Positions 27,125 through 35,525 of a stretch of DNA of 64,000 nt are shown here, piece by piece. Below the pieces are notes generated by a model. It ran no database searches. It was not told the DNA's origin and saw only the letters and a program-made list of their open reading frames with translations. Source of the DNA: Vibrio sp. PID17_43. GTDB taxonomy: Bacteria; Pseudomonadota; Gammaproteobacteria; Enterobacterales; Vibrionaceae. Location of the stretch: positions 62,001 to 126,000 of the forward strand of contig NZ_LIXM01000008.1 in the NCBI RefSeq assembly GCF_002608565.1, given 5' to 3'. The position numbers were made by a program, and so were the translations under genes. Position 1 is the stretch's first letter; every line of letters starts with the position of its first letter.

Positions 27125-28343
27125 GCATGCCCCCTTTTAGTGCGCTTGCAACAGGTAAACGAAGCAAACGTGAGATTGGGTACAGCAAACACAACAACAC
27201 AATGACTAATACCACTATGATCTGGTCGATCAATAAACGGGGCTCAAGCAGCACAGGGACTATCGGTTCAAAGCCACTCTCACGCATCAACTGCGCCGCA
27301 TCGCCTGTGATTTCAATGGGATTAAAATAAAAATAACCCAACACAGGTGCACTTATCAAAAGCCCGATGACAATACCAATGACGGAAATAAACGTTGATT
27401 CAATGACCAACAACGCAACCAATTTTGAACGTAACATACCTGTTGCGAGCATAACGGCAAACTCACGCTGACGCTCTAAAGTTGTCATCAGGATGGTGGC
27501 AAATAGACCAAACCCCACCATCCCATACAAGATATAGATCAAGAATATCCCGCCAGCTTTATCTAACGCGATCTGCTGTGCCATTTCCGGAGAGAGTGCT
27601 TGCCAATCTTTCACCGCCACATCCTCACCATAACTTCGTTGGAGTTGGTAAACCGTCTCAGGTAACGTGTGCAAACTTTTTGTGTTCAATACCCACGCTG
27701 TCACTTGATCATTGAGAGAATAGAGGGTTTGAGCGACATCAAGTGGCATATAAACCAGTTGCGAGTCAAGCTGCTGTAGAGGGAAATGAAGTATCCCAGC
27801 AACGTTATACAGCCCAGCGGCCGTTTGACCTCGATAACCCGCCCCATAAAGCACTAGTTCATCTCCAACCTTAAGCTGTAAATACTGGGCTAGGCCACCA
27901 CCAACTAACACAGACGGTTGACCTGAAGAAATGAAGCCACCTGCAACAATTTTATCACTGATGCGAGAGTAATGATTTTCTGCGGCAGGATCGACGCCCA
28001 AAACCATCACGCCTTTGGATCGTTCGCCATTTGCGGCCAATGCAACAGATTCCACCCGAGGTAAGATCACATCGATATTTTCGTTACCTCGAGCGAAGGA
28101 GATGAAATCGTCACTTTGTGGTAGCACATCATCTATGCTCGACGACTCTCCAAACTCGGGATGTTGCAGTTGCACTAAGCCGCTATAAAATTTGGCGGTA
28201 TTTTGTATAGTAGAAGTATAACTCCCTTCTTGGAACGCTCGGGTGATGAGAGACAGAAACAACACTAGTGCTAAGGCAGAAGCAGTCAACAGAGTTCTGC
28301 GCTTTTGTCGCCATAAATTCCGCCACGCCAGCTTTATCAGCAT
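27114..28343 (-). CDS. ABC transporter permease, FtsX/LolC-like (first)
   Basis: 409 residues with the same topology as its partner: helix at about 17-38, periplasmic domain to about 265, and three C-terminal helices. The coupling motif is TTLERQREFAVMLATGMLRS. The opening LIKLAWRNLWRQKRRTLLTA is nearly the same as that of the second permease (LVKLAWRNLWRNKLRTSIML), so the pair arose by duplication. It starts 41 bases after the LolA-like gene stops. Confidence 0.9.
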   Translation of the reverse strand: MLIKLAWRNLWRQKRRTLLTASALALVLFLSLITRAFQEGSYTSTIQNTAKFYSGLVQLQHPEFGESSSIDDVLPQSDDFISFARGNENIDVILPRVESVALAANGERSKGVMVLGVDPAAENHYSRISDKIVAGGFISSGQPSVLVGGGLAQYLQLKVGDELVLYGAGYRGQTAAGLYNVAGILHFPLQQLDSQLVYMPLDVAQTLYSLNDQVTAWVLNTKSLHTLPETVYQLQRSYGEDVAVKDWQALSPEMAQQIALDKAGGIFLIYILYGMVGFGLFATILMTTLERQREFAVMLATGMLRSKLVALLVIESTFISVIGIVIGLLISAPVLGYFYFNPIEITGDAAQLMRESGFEPIVPVLLEPRLLIDQIIVVLVIVLLCLLYPISRLLRLPVASALKGGMHAS

Positions 28344-28384
28344 TGCTTTCTACCCCTCCTCTTGGTTGATAACGTATCACTCCG

Positions 28385-29131
28385 TCAATCACGTAATGAT
28401 TTCATTTGCTGCTGAGAGAAGAAGCCATCATCTATCTCGAAATCAAACTGAGCCTGATGAGTCGTTAGCACTGTTTTATTTCCCGGTTCATCCACGGGTT
28501 GCATCTCCATCCGCGTTGCTAACTTTCGCCCCCCTAACAGCTTCACGTCGTACGTTGTCATCACGTTGACCAACTCATCGAACTCATCATAAAAGTCAAC
28601 TTTACGCTGTAAGTATGTCGATGTTGATATCCATAATGTTATCTTACTCCAGACTACGGGCGCATCGGGATTCGCAACCGCTTCTATTACCCAAACGGCA
28701 TCGCCATCAAAACTGTCTTTTCTCTTGAGTTCATGCTGATAGTCAACAACGATAGAAGACTGATTAATTAAATCATCATTTGTGAAATCGGATCCCATCC
28801 AAGATTGACTCAGCATGGACGGTGCAATTTTGATCACGCGCTCGATACTTGGTACCCAATTCCACATCTCTCTCTGACGCTTTAGTGATGCACTGCCCTT
28901 GTCTTTCGCTGGAGCAGTCACTAAAACCAGAGAAAGTTCGGTTCCTTTAGTCCAACTTTTCATGCTCATAGATCGAGTCCAGTCTGGACGAATAATGTCC
29001 ATCGTCGCTTCACTGTAACTGGCATCTCCTCGCATCGCGAGATCGGATTTCTTGACAATCTCAAACGCAGTTTCTGCGTAAACTGTCAAAGAACAAAACC
29101 AACTTATTAGAAAGACAACCGTTTTACGCAT
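28385..29131 (-). CDS. LolA-like outer-membrane lipoprotein-sorting protein
   Basis: 248 residues with a signal peptide (about 1-19, ending TVYAE). The rest has the LolA/LolB-type half-barrel pattern of the 'outer membrane lipoprotein-sorting protein' family (PF17131-like): KSDLAMRGDASYSEATMDII, MSMKSWTKGTELSLVLVTAP, RQREMWNWVPSIERVIKIAP, SWMGSDFTNDDLI. Such proteins carry a hydrophobic cargo across the periplasm. ATG 29131 is chosen for GAGG at the right distance; TTG 29149 is an alternative. First gene of the five-gene operon, so the cassette has donor (ABC), carrier and barrel acceptor. Confidence 0.85.
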   Translation of the reverse strand: MRKTVVFLISWFCSLTVYAETAFEIVKKSDLAMRGDASYSEATMDIIRPDWTRSMSMKSWTKGTELSLVLVTAPAKDKGSASLKRQREMWNWVPSIERVIKIAPSMLSQSWMGSDFTNDDLINQSSIVVDYQHELKRKDSFDGDAVWVIEAVANPDAPVVWSKITLWISTSTYLQRKVDFYDEFDELVNVMTTYDVKLLGGRKLATRMEMQPVDEPGNKTVLTTHQAQFDFEIDDGFFSQQQMKSLRD

Positions 29132-29448
29132 AACCATCCTCAGTGCCAAATGCTAATGAGTAAGCAGCAAGAAATAACAACAAAAACATTGAGTTCAAAT
29201 GAGTATAGCAAGTGATGTGCATAGTCGTACGAGGTTGAAGTCAAATTCTAATCAAGCTGATTGAACCTCAAAACATTACGCTTCGCGTGAGATATCTATC
29301 GTCACCGATTGCGCATAGGGCACCTAGGTGAGAAACGCCTGACACAGTCCACAAAACCAAATCAAAAACACATTGAAGGTTCGCTCAGTTCGCTTAGGTT
29401 TGTTAGTTTACTCGCAATTTTGGCCCTATTATTTTTATCGCTCAGATT
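29132..29448. other. Divergent promoter region
   Basis: About 315 bases between the LolA-like gene and the ThrE-type exporter. It must contain both promoters, but no operator or RNA feature was recognised. Confidence 0.35.
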
Positions 29449-30612
29449 ATGCCTTCCCAATACAGAATTAATAAGATCGTCGAGATTGGCGACACACTAC
29501 ACAGAAGCGGATGTGCTCCGTATAAAGTAGAGAAATACACTCAGCACTATGCACAAAAGCATGGTGTCGATGTCATGATTCAAGCCACGCCAACGGCGAT
29601 TAACTACCAGTTTCCCGATGACAACAACGCTGTCGTTCTTAAGCGTTTGAAGCCAGCTTCAATCAACCTTAGCTTACTCGCAAATACCATCATTCAAATT
29701 AGCCAACCCAGCAGAGAACCCGTTCATGAACCACCCGCATACTCAAATTGGATCATTGCTCTTGCAAATATGGGCATTCCGGCCGCATATTTAATGTTGG
29801 TTGGCAGTACCTTAGAAGCAATTGGCTTTGCGTTTTTGCTTGGCTTAATGGTTTGGGGTTGTCAGCAAGTTTGCCGTGATCGTCGTGCAATTGCGGTAGA
29901 ATTTGTTGCCGCGTTATTTACAGGGATCATTGTTGCCTACCTATCAAGCACAGGCTTGCCGATACCCGTTTGGGCATTATGTATTGCGACTATTGTTTTG
30001 TTCGTGCCAGGCTTATCCATTGCAAATGCGCTAGAATGTTTGGCATTTAACGACTTGGTTTCTGGCACGAGTTTATTGGGGCAGTGCGCGTTATCATTGA
30101 TTAAGCTGTTTGTTGGCATCACCATTGGGCTCAATATTGGTGAATCTATCTGGGGACAGGCACAATCTATTGACTATATCAATGAGGTTCCAACATGGAT
30201 GCACGTCGGGGGACTGTTCTTCATCTCCGCCTGCTTAGGCGTGATATTTAACGCTCGACCAGTGGATATTTTGCTTGGTCTGCCTGTTGCAGTACTCGGT
30301 ATGTGGGGGCCACTCTACCTCGGCTTTGACAGCGGTTGGGTGGTGGGAACTTGGGTAACCACCGTTCTTATAACTTTGTATGGTACTTGGATCGCCAAAA
30401 AGATGGAACTGACCGGTTCAATCTATATCATACAAGGGATTATTATACTCGTACCTGGCAGTCGCGTTCTGGTCAGTGCTGGACAATCCGTATTCGAGCA
30501 ATCCATCCTACCGATCCCAAGTATTGGTCTGTCCGCTCTGTTTATGTTTTCTGCCATTGTTGCCGGGCAAATTACTGCCTATTCCATTTATTCGCCGCAA
30601 ATTGAGCGATAA
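29449..30612 (+). CDS. Threonine/serine exporter family protein (ThrE / YjjP-YjjB fused)
   Basis: 387 residues. The N-terminal soluble part (about 1-85: INKIVEIGDTLHRSGCAPYK, VEKYTQHYAQKHGVDVMIQA, TPTAINY) and first helices match DUF1212 (YjjP-like), and the C-terminal five helices match the ThrE_2/YjjB-type domain. About ten membrane helices in total. In enterobacteria the two halves are separate proteins; here they are one chain as in ThrE. Related proteins export threonine/serine or succinate; the substrate here is unknown. Confidence 0.85.
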   Translation: MPSQYRINKIVEIGDTLHRSGCAPYKVEKYTQHYAQKHGVDVMIQATPTAINYQFPDDNNAVVLKRLKPASINLSLLANTIIQISQPSREPVHEPPAYSNWIIALANMGIPAAYLMLVGSTLEAIGFAFLLGLMVWGCQQVCRDRRAIAVEFVAALFTGIIVAYLSSTGLPIPVWALCIATIVLFVPGLSIANALECLAFNDLVSGTSLLGQCALSLIKLFVGITIGLNIGESIWGQAQSIDYINEVPTWMHVGGLFFISACLGVIFNARPVDILLGLPVAVLGMWGPLYLGFDSGWVVGTWVTTVLITLYGTWIAKKMELTGSIYIIQGIIILVPGSRVLVSAGQSVFEQSILPIPSIGLSALFMFSAIVAGQITAYSIYSPQIER

Positions 30613-30619
30613 CGATGGG

Positions 30620-30660
30620 TATTCCCAAGTGACTTCAAGATGCTAGCTTACTTGGGGATA
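30620..30660. repeat. Short MITE remnant at the arfA 3' end
   Basis: TATTCCCAAGTGACTTCAAG with ATGC matches the left end of the 8575-8729 element (TATACCCAAGTGACTTCAAG), and CTTGGGGATA is its inverted right end. The last ten codons of arfA run into this repeat. Confidence 0.5.
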
Positions 30661-30895
30661 AAATAAGAAACCTATTCAAAATCCACATTAATGAGCATTT
30701 TGAATAGGACTCTTTACCTCGATGCTTCTCTTTTCTGGAAAAACTGCCTTTTCCTTTTTTAATTTTCACCACTCTCCTCCTAAATAATGGGCTAGTAACA
30801 ACGGCATTCAACGTGTTGTCTTTAATTTCACCTCTGCCAGATTCAAAATCTTGCGCCATTTCATTTGCCAGAGGATCGGGCAACTTGCTTTTCAT
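30635..30895 (-). CDS. arfA: Alternative ribosome-rescue factor A
   Basis: Rescues ribosomes stalled on non-stop mRNA by recruiting RF2, as backup to tmRNA. The ArfA core is clear: GEIKDNTLNAVVTSPLFRRR followed by VVKIKKGKGSFSRKEKHRGK. The 86-codon frame is longer than the functional protein (about 55-60 residues). Codons about 63-75 form a perfect 12-bp hairpin followed by a T-rich run, so most transcripts should end before the stop codon. This is the known E. coli arrangement, which makes arfA mRNA itself non-stop and subject to tmRNA control. Strong RBS AAGGAGG upstream of ATG 30895. Confidence 0.9.
   Translation of the reverse strand: MKSKLPDPLANEMAQDFESGRGEIKDNTLNAVVTSPLFRRRVVKIKKGKGSFSRKEKHRGKESYSKCSLMWILNRFLILSPSKLAS
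30661..30708 (-). terminator. Intragenic terminator hairpin of arfA
   Basis: CCTATTCAAAAT (30671-30682) and ATTTTGAATAGG (30697-30708) are perfect 12-bp arms with a 14-base loop. On the minus strand it is followed by TTTCTTATTTTA. It lies inside the arfA frame, upstream of the stop codon at 30635. Confidence 0.8.
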
Positions 30896-31265
30896 AGAGC
30901 CTCCTTAATGGTCCAACCACATGAATAATAAATCATCAAATTAGTCAAACCCATTGAACTCATGCCAAGCTTTGCTACAAAAGTTCACAAACCCGCCATT
31001 TATTTGAAATTCCATCAAAAATATACAGAGTAAAAAGTGACAAAATACAAATATTTGTTCGTTCAACATTAATATCTGTTGACTCTCATCGTATTTAACC
31101 TAGACTCGATTGCGGCTAGAAAGAAAGTTCTTTGTTTGCACATTTCGTTGGATTACTTGTGATTCCGCCGTCCTGTGGTACGCAATAGCAATTTATTTTT
31201 TCCACGCTATAAGCGCCGAATAGGCGAAAGATTACACAAAAAATTAGATATTTAGGATATTAGAT
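30896..31265 (+). promoter_or_regulatory. arfA promoter and long csp leader
   Basis: 370 bases without a gene, holding the arfA promoter on the left and the long 5' leader of the csp gene on the right. The leader has a hairpin AGCGCCGAATAGGCG about 55 bases before the csp start; cspA-type leaders are cold-responsive RNA structures, so this is the likely control element. Confidence 0.45.
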
Positions 31266-31475
31266 ATGTCTAACACAGCTACTGGTACAGTTAAGTGGTT
31301 CAACGAAACTAAAGGCTTTGGTTTCATTCAACAAGAAAACGGTCCTGACGTATTCGCACACTTCTCTGCAATCACTGGTGACGGCTTCCGTACGCTTGTT
31401 GAAGGTCAGAAAGTAGAATTCGTGATCTCTCAAGGCCAAAAAGGTCCTCAAGCAGAGCAAATCAAAGTACTTTAA
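31266..31475 (+). CDS. CspA-family cold-shock protein
   Basis: 69 residues, one cold-shock domain with KGFGFI and DVFAHFSAI nucleic-acid binding motifs. TAGGATATTAGAT precedes the ATG. It differs from the csp at 2502 in about a third of positions, so the two are paralogues rather than a recent duplication. Long leader upstream and strong terminator downstream. Confidence 0.95.
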   Translation: MSNTATGTVKWFNETKGFGFIQQENGPDVFAHFSAITGDGFRTLVEGQKVEFVISQGQKGPQAEQIKVL

Positions 31476-31498
31476 TTTTTAAAGAATTTGATATGATG

Positions 31499-31526
31499 GC
31501 CAGCTAATTAGCTGGCTATTTTTTTG
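31499..31526 (+). terminator. Terminator of csp
   Basis: GCCAGCT/AGCTGGC hairpin with AATT loop and seven T. Confidence 0.9.
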
Positions 31527-31549
31527 CCTACAATTTGTTGATATTTCCC

Positions 31550-32095
31550 ATGGCTCTTAAACCGACAATTTACAAGTTTCGTATCGCTATTTCCGATATG
31601 AACAACGATTATTACGATTCAAAAAACCTGACCATTGCCCTCCACCCTTCAGAAAAACCGCAGCGTATGCTTGCACGTATTTTTGCATACTGCCTAAATG
31701 CGCAAGACAATTTGGCGTTCACTAAAGGACTTTCAACAACTGAAGAGCCCGATTTATGGTGCGTTGAAGCTGACCAAAGCATTACGCACTGGATTGAGAT
31801 AGGTGAACCAGAACCTGAACGAGTAAAAAAAGCAACGCGTTTAGCAAAGAACGTTAAAGTCTATACTTACAACACCAAAGCATCTGTCTGGTGGGAGAAG
31901 ATGGCGGGCAAGTTTGGCATGCTACCTGTTAACGTGGCGAGCTTTGACTACGACGCTATCGACGTTATTTCACAACACCTTGAACGAGGCTCTAGCCTTT
32001 CAGTGATGATTACCGGCTCTTCCATTTTTGTTGATTTAAACGAACAGCATGTCGAAGTGACGGTTAAGGAGTTGCAAAGTCATGACCCTTCTTAA
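31550..32095 (+). CDS. yaeQ: YaeQ family protein
   Basis: 181 residues. YaeQ proteins have a PD-(D/E)XK nuclease-like fold but no established activity; E. coli YaeQ was reported to compensate for loss of RfaH. Matching stretches are PTIYKFRIAISDMNNDYYDS, LTIALHPSEKPQRMLARIFA, EEPDLWCVEADQSITHWIEI and GEPEPERVKKATRLAKNV. ATG 31550 (MALKPTIYKF) is chosen over an upstream TTG. It lies in a two-gene operon, overlapping the next gene by 14 bases. Confidence 0.92.
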   Translation: MALKPTIYKFRIAISDMNNDYYDSKNLTIALHPSEKPQRMLARIFAYCLNAQDNLAFTKGLSTTEEPDLWCVEADQSITHWIEIGEPEPERVKKATRLAKNVKVYTYNTKASVWWEKMAGKFGMLPVNVASFDYDAIDVISQHLERGSSLSVMITGSSIFVDLNEQHVEVTVKELQSHDPS

Positions 32096-32624
32096 TCAGC
32101 TGATCCAAGATATGGGGTTTAAGAACATCCCCTTTATGGAACAGCACAAAGCGGCAAGGCGACGTTGGACAAATGAGCAAGCGCCTTTGTTCACTAAGGT
32201 ATGTGAAAACAAGCCAGATACCGCCCCTGCCCTACACTTGTTAGGCCTGCTGACCAAATCACATATTGAAGCCAGCGCACAGTATGAAAAAAGCGCGACC
32301 ACTTCCCAGCAGATGCAGCAAGTACTCAGCAATACTTTGGGCGATGAGCACGCAGACAAGTTTACCAACCAGTCTGCGGAAGATCTTACCCTTATCACCC
32401 ATATGTGGCTATACACTCAAGGCTATCTAAATATGGATTTCAGTCTAGCGCATGACCATGCAGAGCAAACTCAACATACATTGCACCATGAACTGATCAT
32501 CAAACGTATAGATTTGGATGCATTTCGAGCCGATCTAATGCATAGTTTCTACTTAGGGAAGGAAGCAAATTCAGCTCCGTCTAAAGGAATATTAGGCTGG
32601 CTAAAACGGCTTTTTTCCCTATAA
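32082..32624 (+). CDS. Hypothetical protein, partner of yaeQ
   Basis: 180 residues, no family recognised. Mostly helical and soluble with many His and Gln (HDHAEQTQHTLHHELI), and a hydrophobic C-terminal end (GILGWLKRLFSL) that could be amphipathic. It starts inside the end of yaeQ (14-base overlap), so the two are translationally coupled and probably act together. Confidence 0.75.
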   Translation: MTLLNQLIQDMGFKNIPFMEQHKAARRRWTNEQAPLFTKVCENKPDTAPALHLLGLLTKSHIEASAQYEKSATTSQQMQQVLSNTLGDEHADKFTNQSAEDLTLITHMWLYTQGYLNMDFSLAHDHAEQTQHTLHHELIIKRIDLDAFRADLMHSFYLGKEANSAPSKGILGWLKRLFSL

Positions 32625-32736
32625 AAACCATGGTTTTGTCAAAGGGAAACAACTGATAGACTACGCTTTCTGTGCAGCACCATTACTCGTTGCATAGCTA
32701 TAAGGACACTCATCTACTGAACAGCAAGGGATCATT

Positions 32737-33096
32737 ATGAAGTTTATCCGTTGGATTTTGGGAAAAATCATTTTATTGCTCAATGCGGTTTTCTCTCCTC
32801 GAGGCATTCAACGCTCTGAAGACGCACAGAGAGATATAGACGAAAAAGCCAAGCAATATTCACTTTACCAATTTGAAGCTTGTCCATTCTGCGTAAAAGT
32901 CCGTCGTACGATGAAACGTCAATCTGTCAATATCGAACTGCGCGATGCTAAAAACAACCCAACGCATCGTACGGAGCTTGAACAAGGTGGCGGTCGAATA
33001 CAAGTTCCTTGTCTTCGTATTGAAAAAGATGGCCAAACACAGTGGCTTTATGAGTCTTCTGATATCATCACTTATATTGAAAAAGAATTTTCCTAG
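32737..33096 (+). CDS. Membrane-anchored glutaredoxin
   Basis: 119 residues. A hydrophobic N-terminal segment (about 3-20, WILGKIILLLNAVFS) precedes a glutaredoxin domain with active site CPFC (Cys49 and Cys52) in QFEACPFCVKVRRTMKRQ, then the cis-Pro segment IQVPCLRI and the glutathione-site YESSDIITYIEKEF. Such domains reduce disulfides or glutathionylated proteins; with the anchor, probably at the cytoplasmic face of the inner membrane. Confidence 0.88.
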   Translation: MKFIRWILGKIILLLNAVFSPRGIQRSEDAQRDIDEKAKQYSLYQFEACPFCVKVRRTMKRQSVNIELRDAKNNPTHRTELEQGGGRIQVPCLRIEKDGQTQWLYESSDIITYIEKEFS

Positions 33097-33121
33097 TTCC
33101 CCCTAGAACATTAGCGGATAT

Positions 33122-33149
33122 AAAAGAGGCACCTACCGATGCCTCTTTT
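33122..33149. terminator. Bidirectional terminator
   Basis: AAAAGAGGCA/TGCCTCTTTT hairpin between convergent glutaredoxin and OmpA-like genes. Confidence 0.85.
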
Positions 33150-33198
33150 CTATTTTCTGTTTTCAATGTTCAAGATACTTTGAATTAGACATTACTCG

Positions 33199-33822
33199 CT
33201 ACTGCCCAACAATCAGCATGAGTTCAACACGGCGGTTACACGCTTTTCCTGTAGAGGTCGCGTTACTGCACTGCGGAACATACTCACCAAACCCTCGAGA
33301 AAAAATACGCTGACGCGGTAAGTTTGTCGCCAACAATTGCTTTTCAACTTCCTCAGCACGTTTTTCTGACAAGCTGTCATTAAAAATCGCACGACCAGTG
33401 CTGTCTGTGTGACCATCAATCACGACGTCTATGTCGCTTCTTCCGGCTAAGTAATGACCAAGGTTTCGAATCCAATCTTGTGATTGCAGCGAAAGTTGGG
33501 CAGACCCCGTTTGAAAATGAACCTGCTCTTTTAAACGCACCATTAAGTGCTCGCCACTGACCGCTTCATAAGCGATATGATGTCGATTCAAGAACATTTC
33601 TAACGATGTCGCACCTTGCGTCATTTCTTGGGGAGTCGTTCGGGGTTGAACCTCGCAATTTGATGCTACGTAGGGTGTTGCCACGTATCCCCACTCTGGG
33701 TGCATCAACTCCGAGTTCGTTCTAGGCGCGGTATCTAACATATTACCCCCCGGAACCATTTCTGAATTTATGCTGCCACAACCAGCTAAGATGCCACAAA
33801 TAACCAAAAACCAATGCTTCAT
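33199..33822 (-). CDS. OmpA-family lipoprotein
   Basis: 207 residues. Lipoprotein signal with lipobox LAGC (Cys15). The C-terminal OmpA-like peptidoglycan-binding domain (about 95-205) shows VHFQTGSAQLSLQSQDWIRN, VVIDGHTDSTGRAIFNDSLS, EKRAEEVEKQLLA and ACNRRVELML. It probably ties the outer membrane to peptidoglycan. Monocistronic; no flagellar or type VI genes nearby to specify the role. Confidence 0.9.
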   Translation of the reverse strand: MKHWFLVICGILAGCGSINSEMVPGGNMLDTAPRTNSELMHPEWGYVATPYVASNCEVQPRTTPQEMTQGATSLEMFLNRHHIAYEAVSGEHLMVRLKEQVHFQTGSAQLSLQSQDWIRNLGHYLAGRSDIDVVIDGHTDSTGRAIFNDSLSEKRAEEVEKQLLATNLPRQRIFSRGFGEYVPQCSNATSTGKACNRRVELMLIVGQ

Positions 33823-34087
33823 AGCGATACCAACGTAGGATAGATTCTTATATGTCGACCAAACATGTTATTACTTTAACATGATTAGTCATTTGCTCCC
33901 TATTCTCTAGCAGCTATCATGCCAATGACAAACGTCGGCTTCTCACTATGCTTTCTCTAATGAGGCAGTGCGCCTAGATAATGTTTCAACTAAACATTAT
34001 TCAATTGTGTAACAAGTCGTATTAATAGTTTTCGTTGATCACATTAACCGATAAACTAACCTCCACTGTTATATTCAGAGTGTTATT

Positions 34088-34720
34088 ATGTTCAAAACCA
34101 TTTTCAAAGCTTTTGCCTTAGTTGCCGCTACCGTGGCATTGTCTGCTTGTGATGACGGCAATTCTCAGCCACAACAAGGTAAGCAGTTCGAGGTATTGCC
34201 AGTTTCTCTTGCAGAATACAACCTAGCGCCACTGAGTGAAGTATTCTCTCTTAATTGCGGCCATTGTCGTTCAATGGAAGATTTCGTCCCTCAAATCGAA
34301 TCACTCACTGATCAAAAAGTGGAAAAACTACACGTGACATTTAATGAAACCGCTCAAATCAGTGCGATTATCTACTATACGGCAGTAATGCAGCTTGACG
34401 GTACCCCGGATAAAGCGTTCATGGAGGATCTTTTCGCTGCCGTTCAAATGAGTGCAGACGCGACGGCAGACGAACGCCAAGCAGCGGTAGAGCAAGCATT
34501 TGAATCTCGTAACCTCATCAGCCCTTATCAGCTCGACAAGACACAGCAAGACAAACTGTTTGAATATATTGTAAAAGCGGAAGAAATCACAACTAATGGC
34601 CAGGTCAATTCTGTTCCTGCTTTTATCGTCAATGGTAAATACCAAGTGATCACTGGTGGACATGAAACTGTCGAAGCGATGGCTGAAACCATTAACTATT
34701 TGCTTAAACAACCGAAATAA
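34088..34720 (+). CDS. DsbA-like thioredoxin-fold lipoprotein
   Basis: 210 residues. Lipobox LSAC (Cys21) predicts lipidation. The thioredoxin-like domain has active site CGHC (Cys57 to Cys60) in LNCGHCRSMEDFV and a cis-Pro region SVPAFIVNGKYQV, with a helical insert between, as in DsbA. Classical DsbA has CPHC; CGHC is the protein disulfide isomerase dipeptide and would shift the redox potential. It is followed 14 bases later by an FKBP isomerase, so both likely serve periplasmic protein folding. Confidence 0.85.
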   Translation: MFKTIFKAFALVAATVALSACDDGNSQPQQGKQFEVLPVSLAEYNLAPLSEVFSLNCGHCRSMEDFVPQIESLTDQKVEKLHVTFNETAQISAIIYYTAVMQLDGTPDKAFMEDLFAAVQMSADATADERQAAVEQAFESRNLISPYQLDKTQQDKLFEYIVKAEEITTNGQVNSVPAFIVNGKYQVITGGHETVEAMAETINYLLKQPK

Positions 34721-34734
34721 CACAAGGAGTAAAT

Positions 34735-35208
34735 GTGTCTAAATTTCTGTTTCCTCTAATTATTTTTATATTGGCTGGTTTTTTCATTTACCGTACTTGG
34801 ACAAACCACCAAGTTGCTGACGAAAACTTTACTAAGGGTCAAGCATTCCTGCTAGAAAACAGTAAAAAAGAAGGCGTCATTACCACTGAAAGCGGCCTTC
34901 AGTATCTGGTTCTAGAAAAAGGGACTGGCGACTTGCACCCTACGGCAAACAGCAAAGTAAAAGTACATTACCATGGTACGCTTATCGACGGGACCGTCTT
35001 TGACAGTTCGGTAAACCGTGGTGAGCCAATCTCATTTGGCCTTAATCAAGTGATCAAAGGCTGGCAAGAAGGTGTGCAGTATATGGTCGTGGGTGAGAAA
35101 ATCCGCCTATTCGTACCGAGCACACTTGGCTACGGTAAGAACGGAACGGGGCCAATCCCACCAGCAAGCGTCTTGATCTTTGATATTGAACTGTTGGAAA
35201 TCCAATAA
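34735..35208 (+). CDS. FKBP-type peptidyl-prolyl cis-trans isomerase, membrane-anchored
   Basis: 157 residues. N-terminal membrane anchor (about 3-18) and an FKBP domain (about 50-157): VKVHYHGTLIDGTVFDSSVN, RGEPISFGLNQVIKGWQEG, MVVGEKIRLFVPSTLGYG, IPPASVLIFDIELL. It should accelerate proline isomerisation in the periplasm. The start is GTG at 34735 after AAGGAG; an ATG two bases before it is out of frame. Cotranscribed with the DsbA-like gene. Confidence 0.92.
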   Translation: MSKFLFPLIIFILAGFFIYRTWTNHQVADENFTKGQAFLLENSKKEGVITTESGLQYLVLEKGTGDLHPTANSKVKVHYHGTLIDGTVFDSSVNRGEPISFGLNQVIKGWQEGVQYMVVGEKIRLFVPSTLGYGKNGTGPIPPASVLIFDIELLEIQ

Positions 35209-35219
35209 TCGCCTAACAA

Positions 35220-35247
35220 AAACGCCGCATTGATTGCGGCGTTTTTA
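35220..35247 (+). terminator. Terminator after FKBP gene
   Basis: AACGCCGCA/TGCGGCGTT hairpin with T run. Confidence 0.9.
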
Positions 35248-35525
35248 TTGCCAGTTTCTAAAGACCAAGCCAAACCTAGTAAGCAATCAAACTTATCGTC
35301 ATTTCATCTTCGTATCGGCCAGCTGCAACGCCTAGCACCATTTTATTTTAAAATGCCAAATTAAAGCGAGTTTGATTGCCTTTGCGAGTCGTTAAGAACA
35401 CTGGTGTTTCCAGTATCATCTTCTTACTTCTTAGGGCTAGTTTAAATCATCGAGATACCGTCATATGAAACAATAAAGAATACCGTTTAATTTTAAACGG
35501 CATCCTTTGTTTATTCTATTTTTAA

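Noticed and set aside
29309..29530. 73-codon frame ahead of the ThrE-type gene
   Set aside because: Overlaps the true start of the exporter in another frame and reads like translated promoter DNA.
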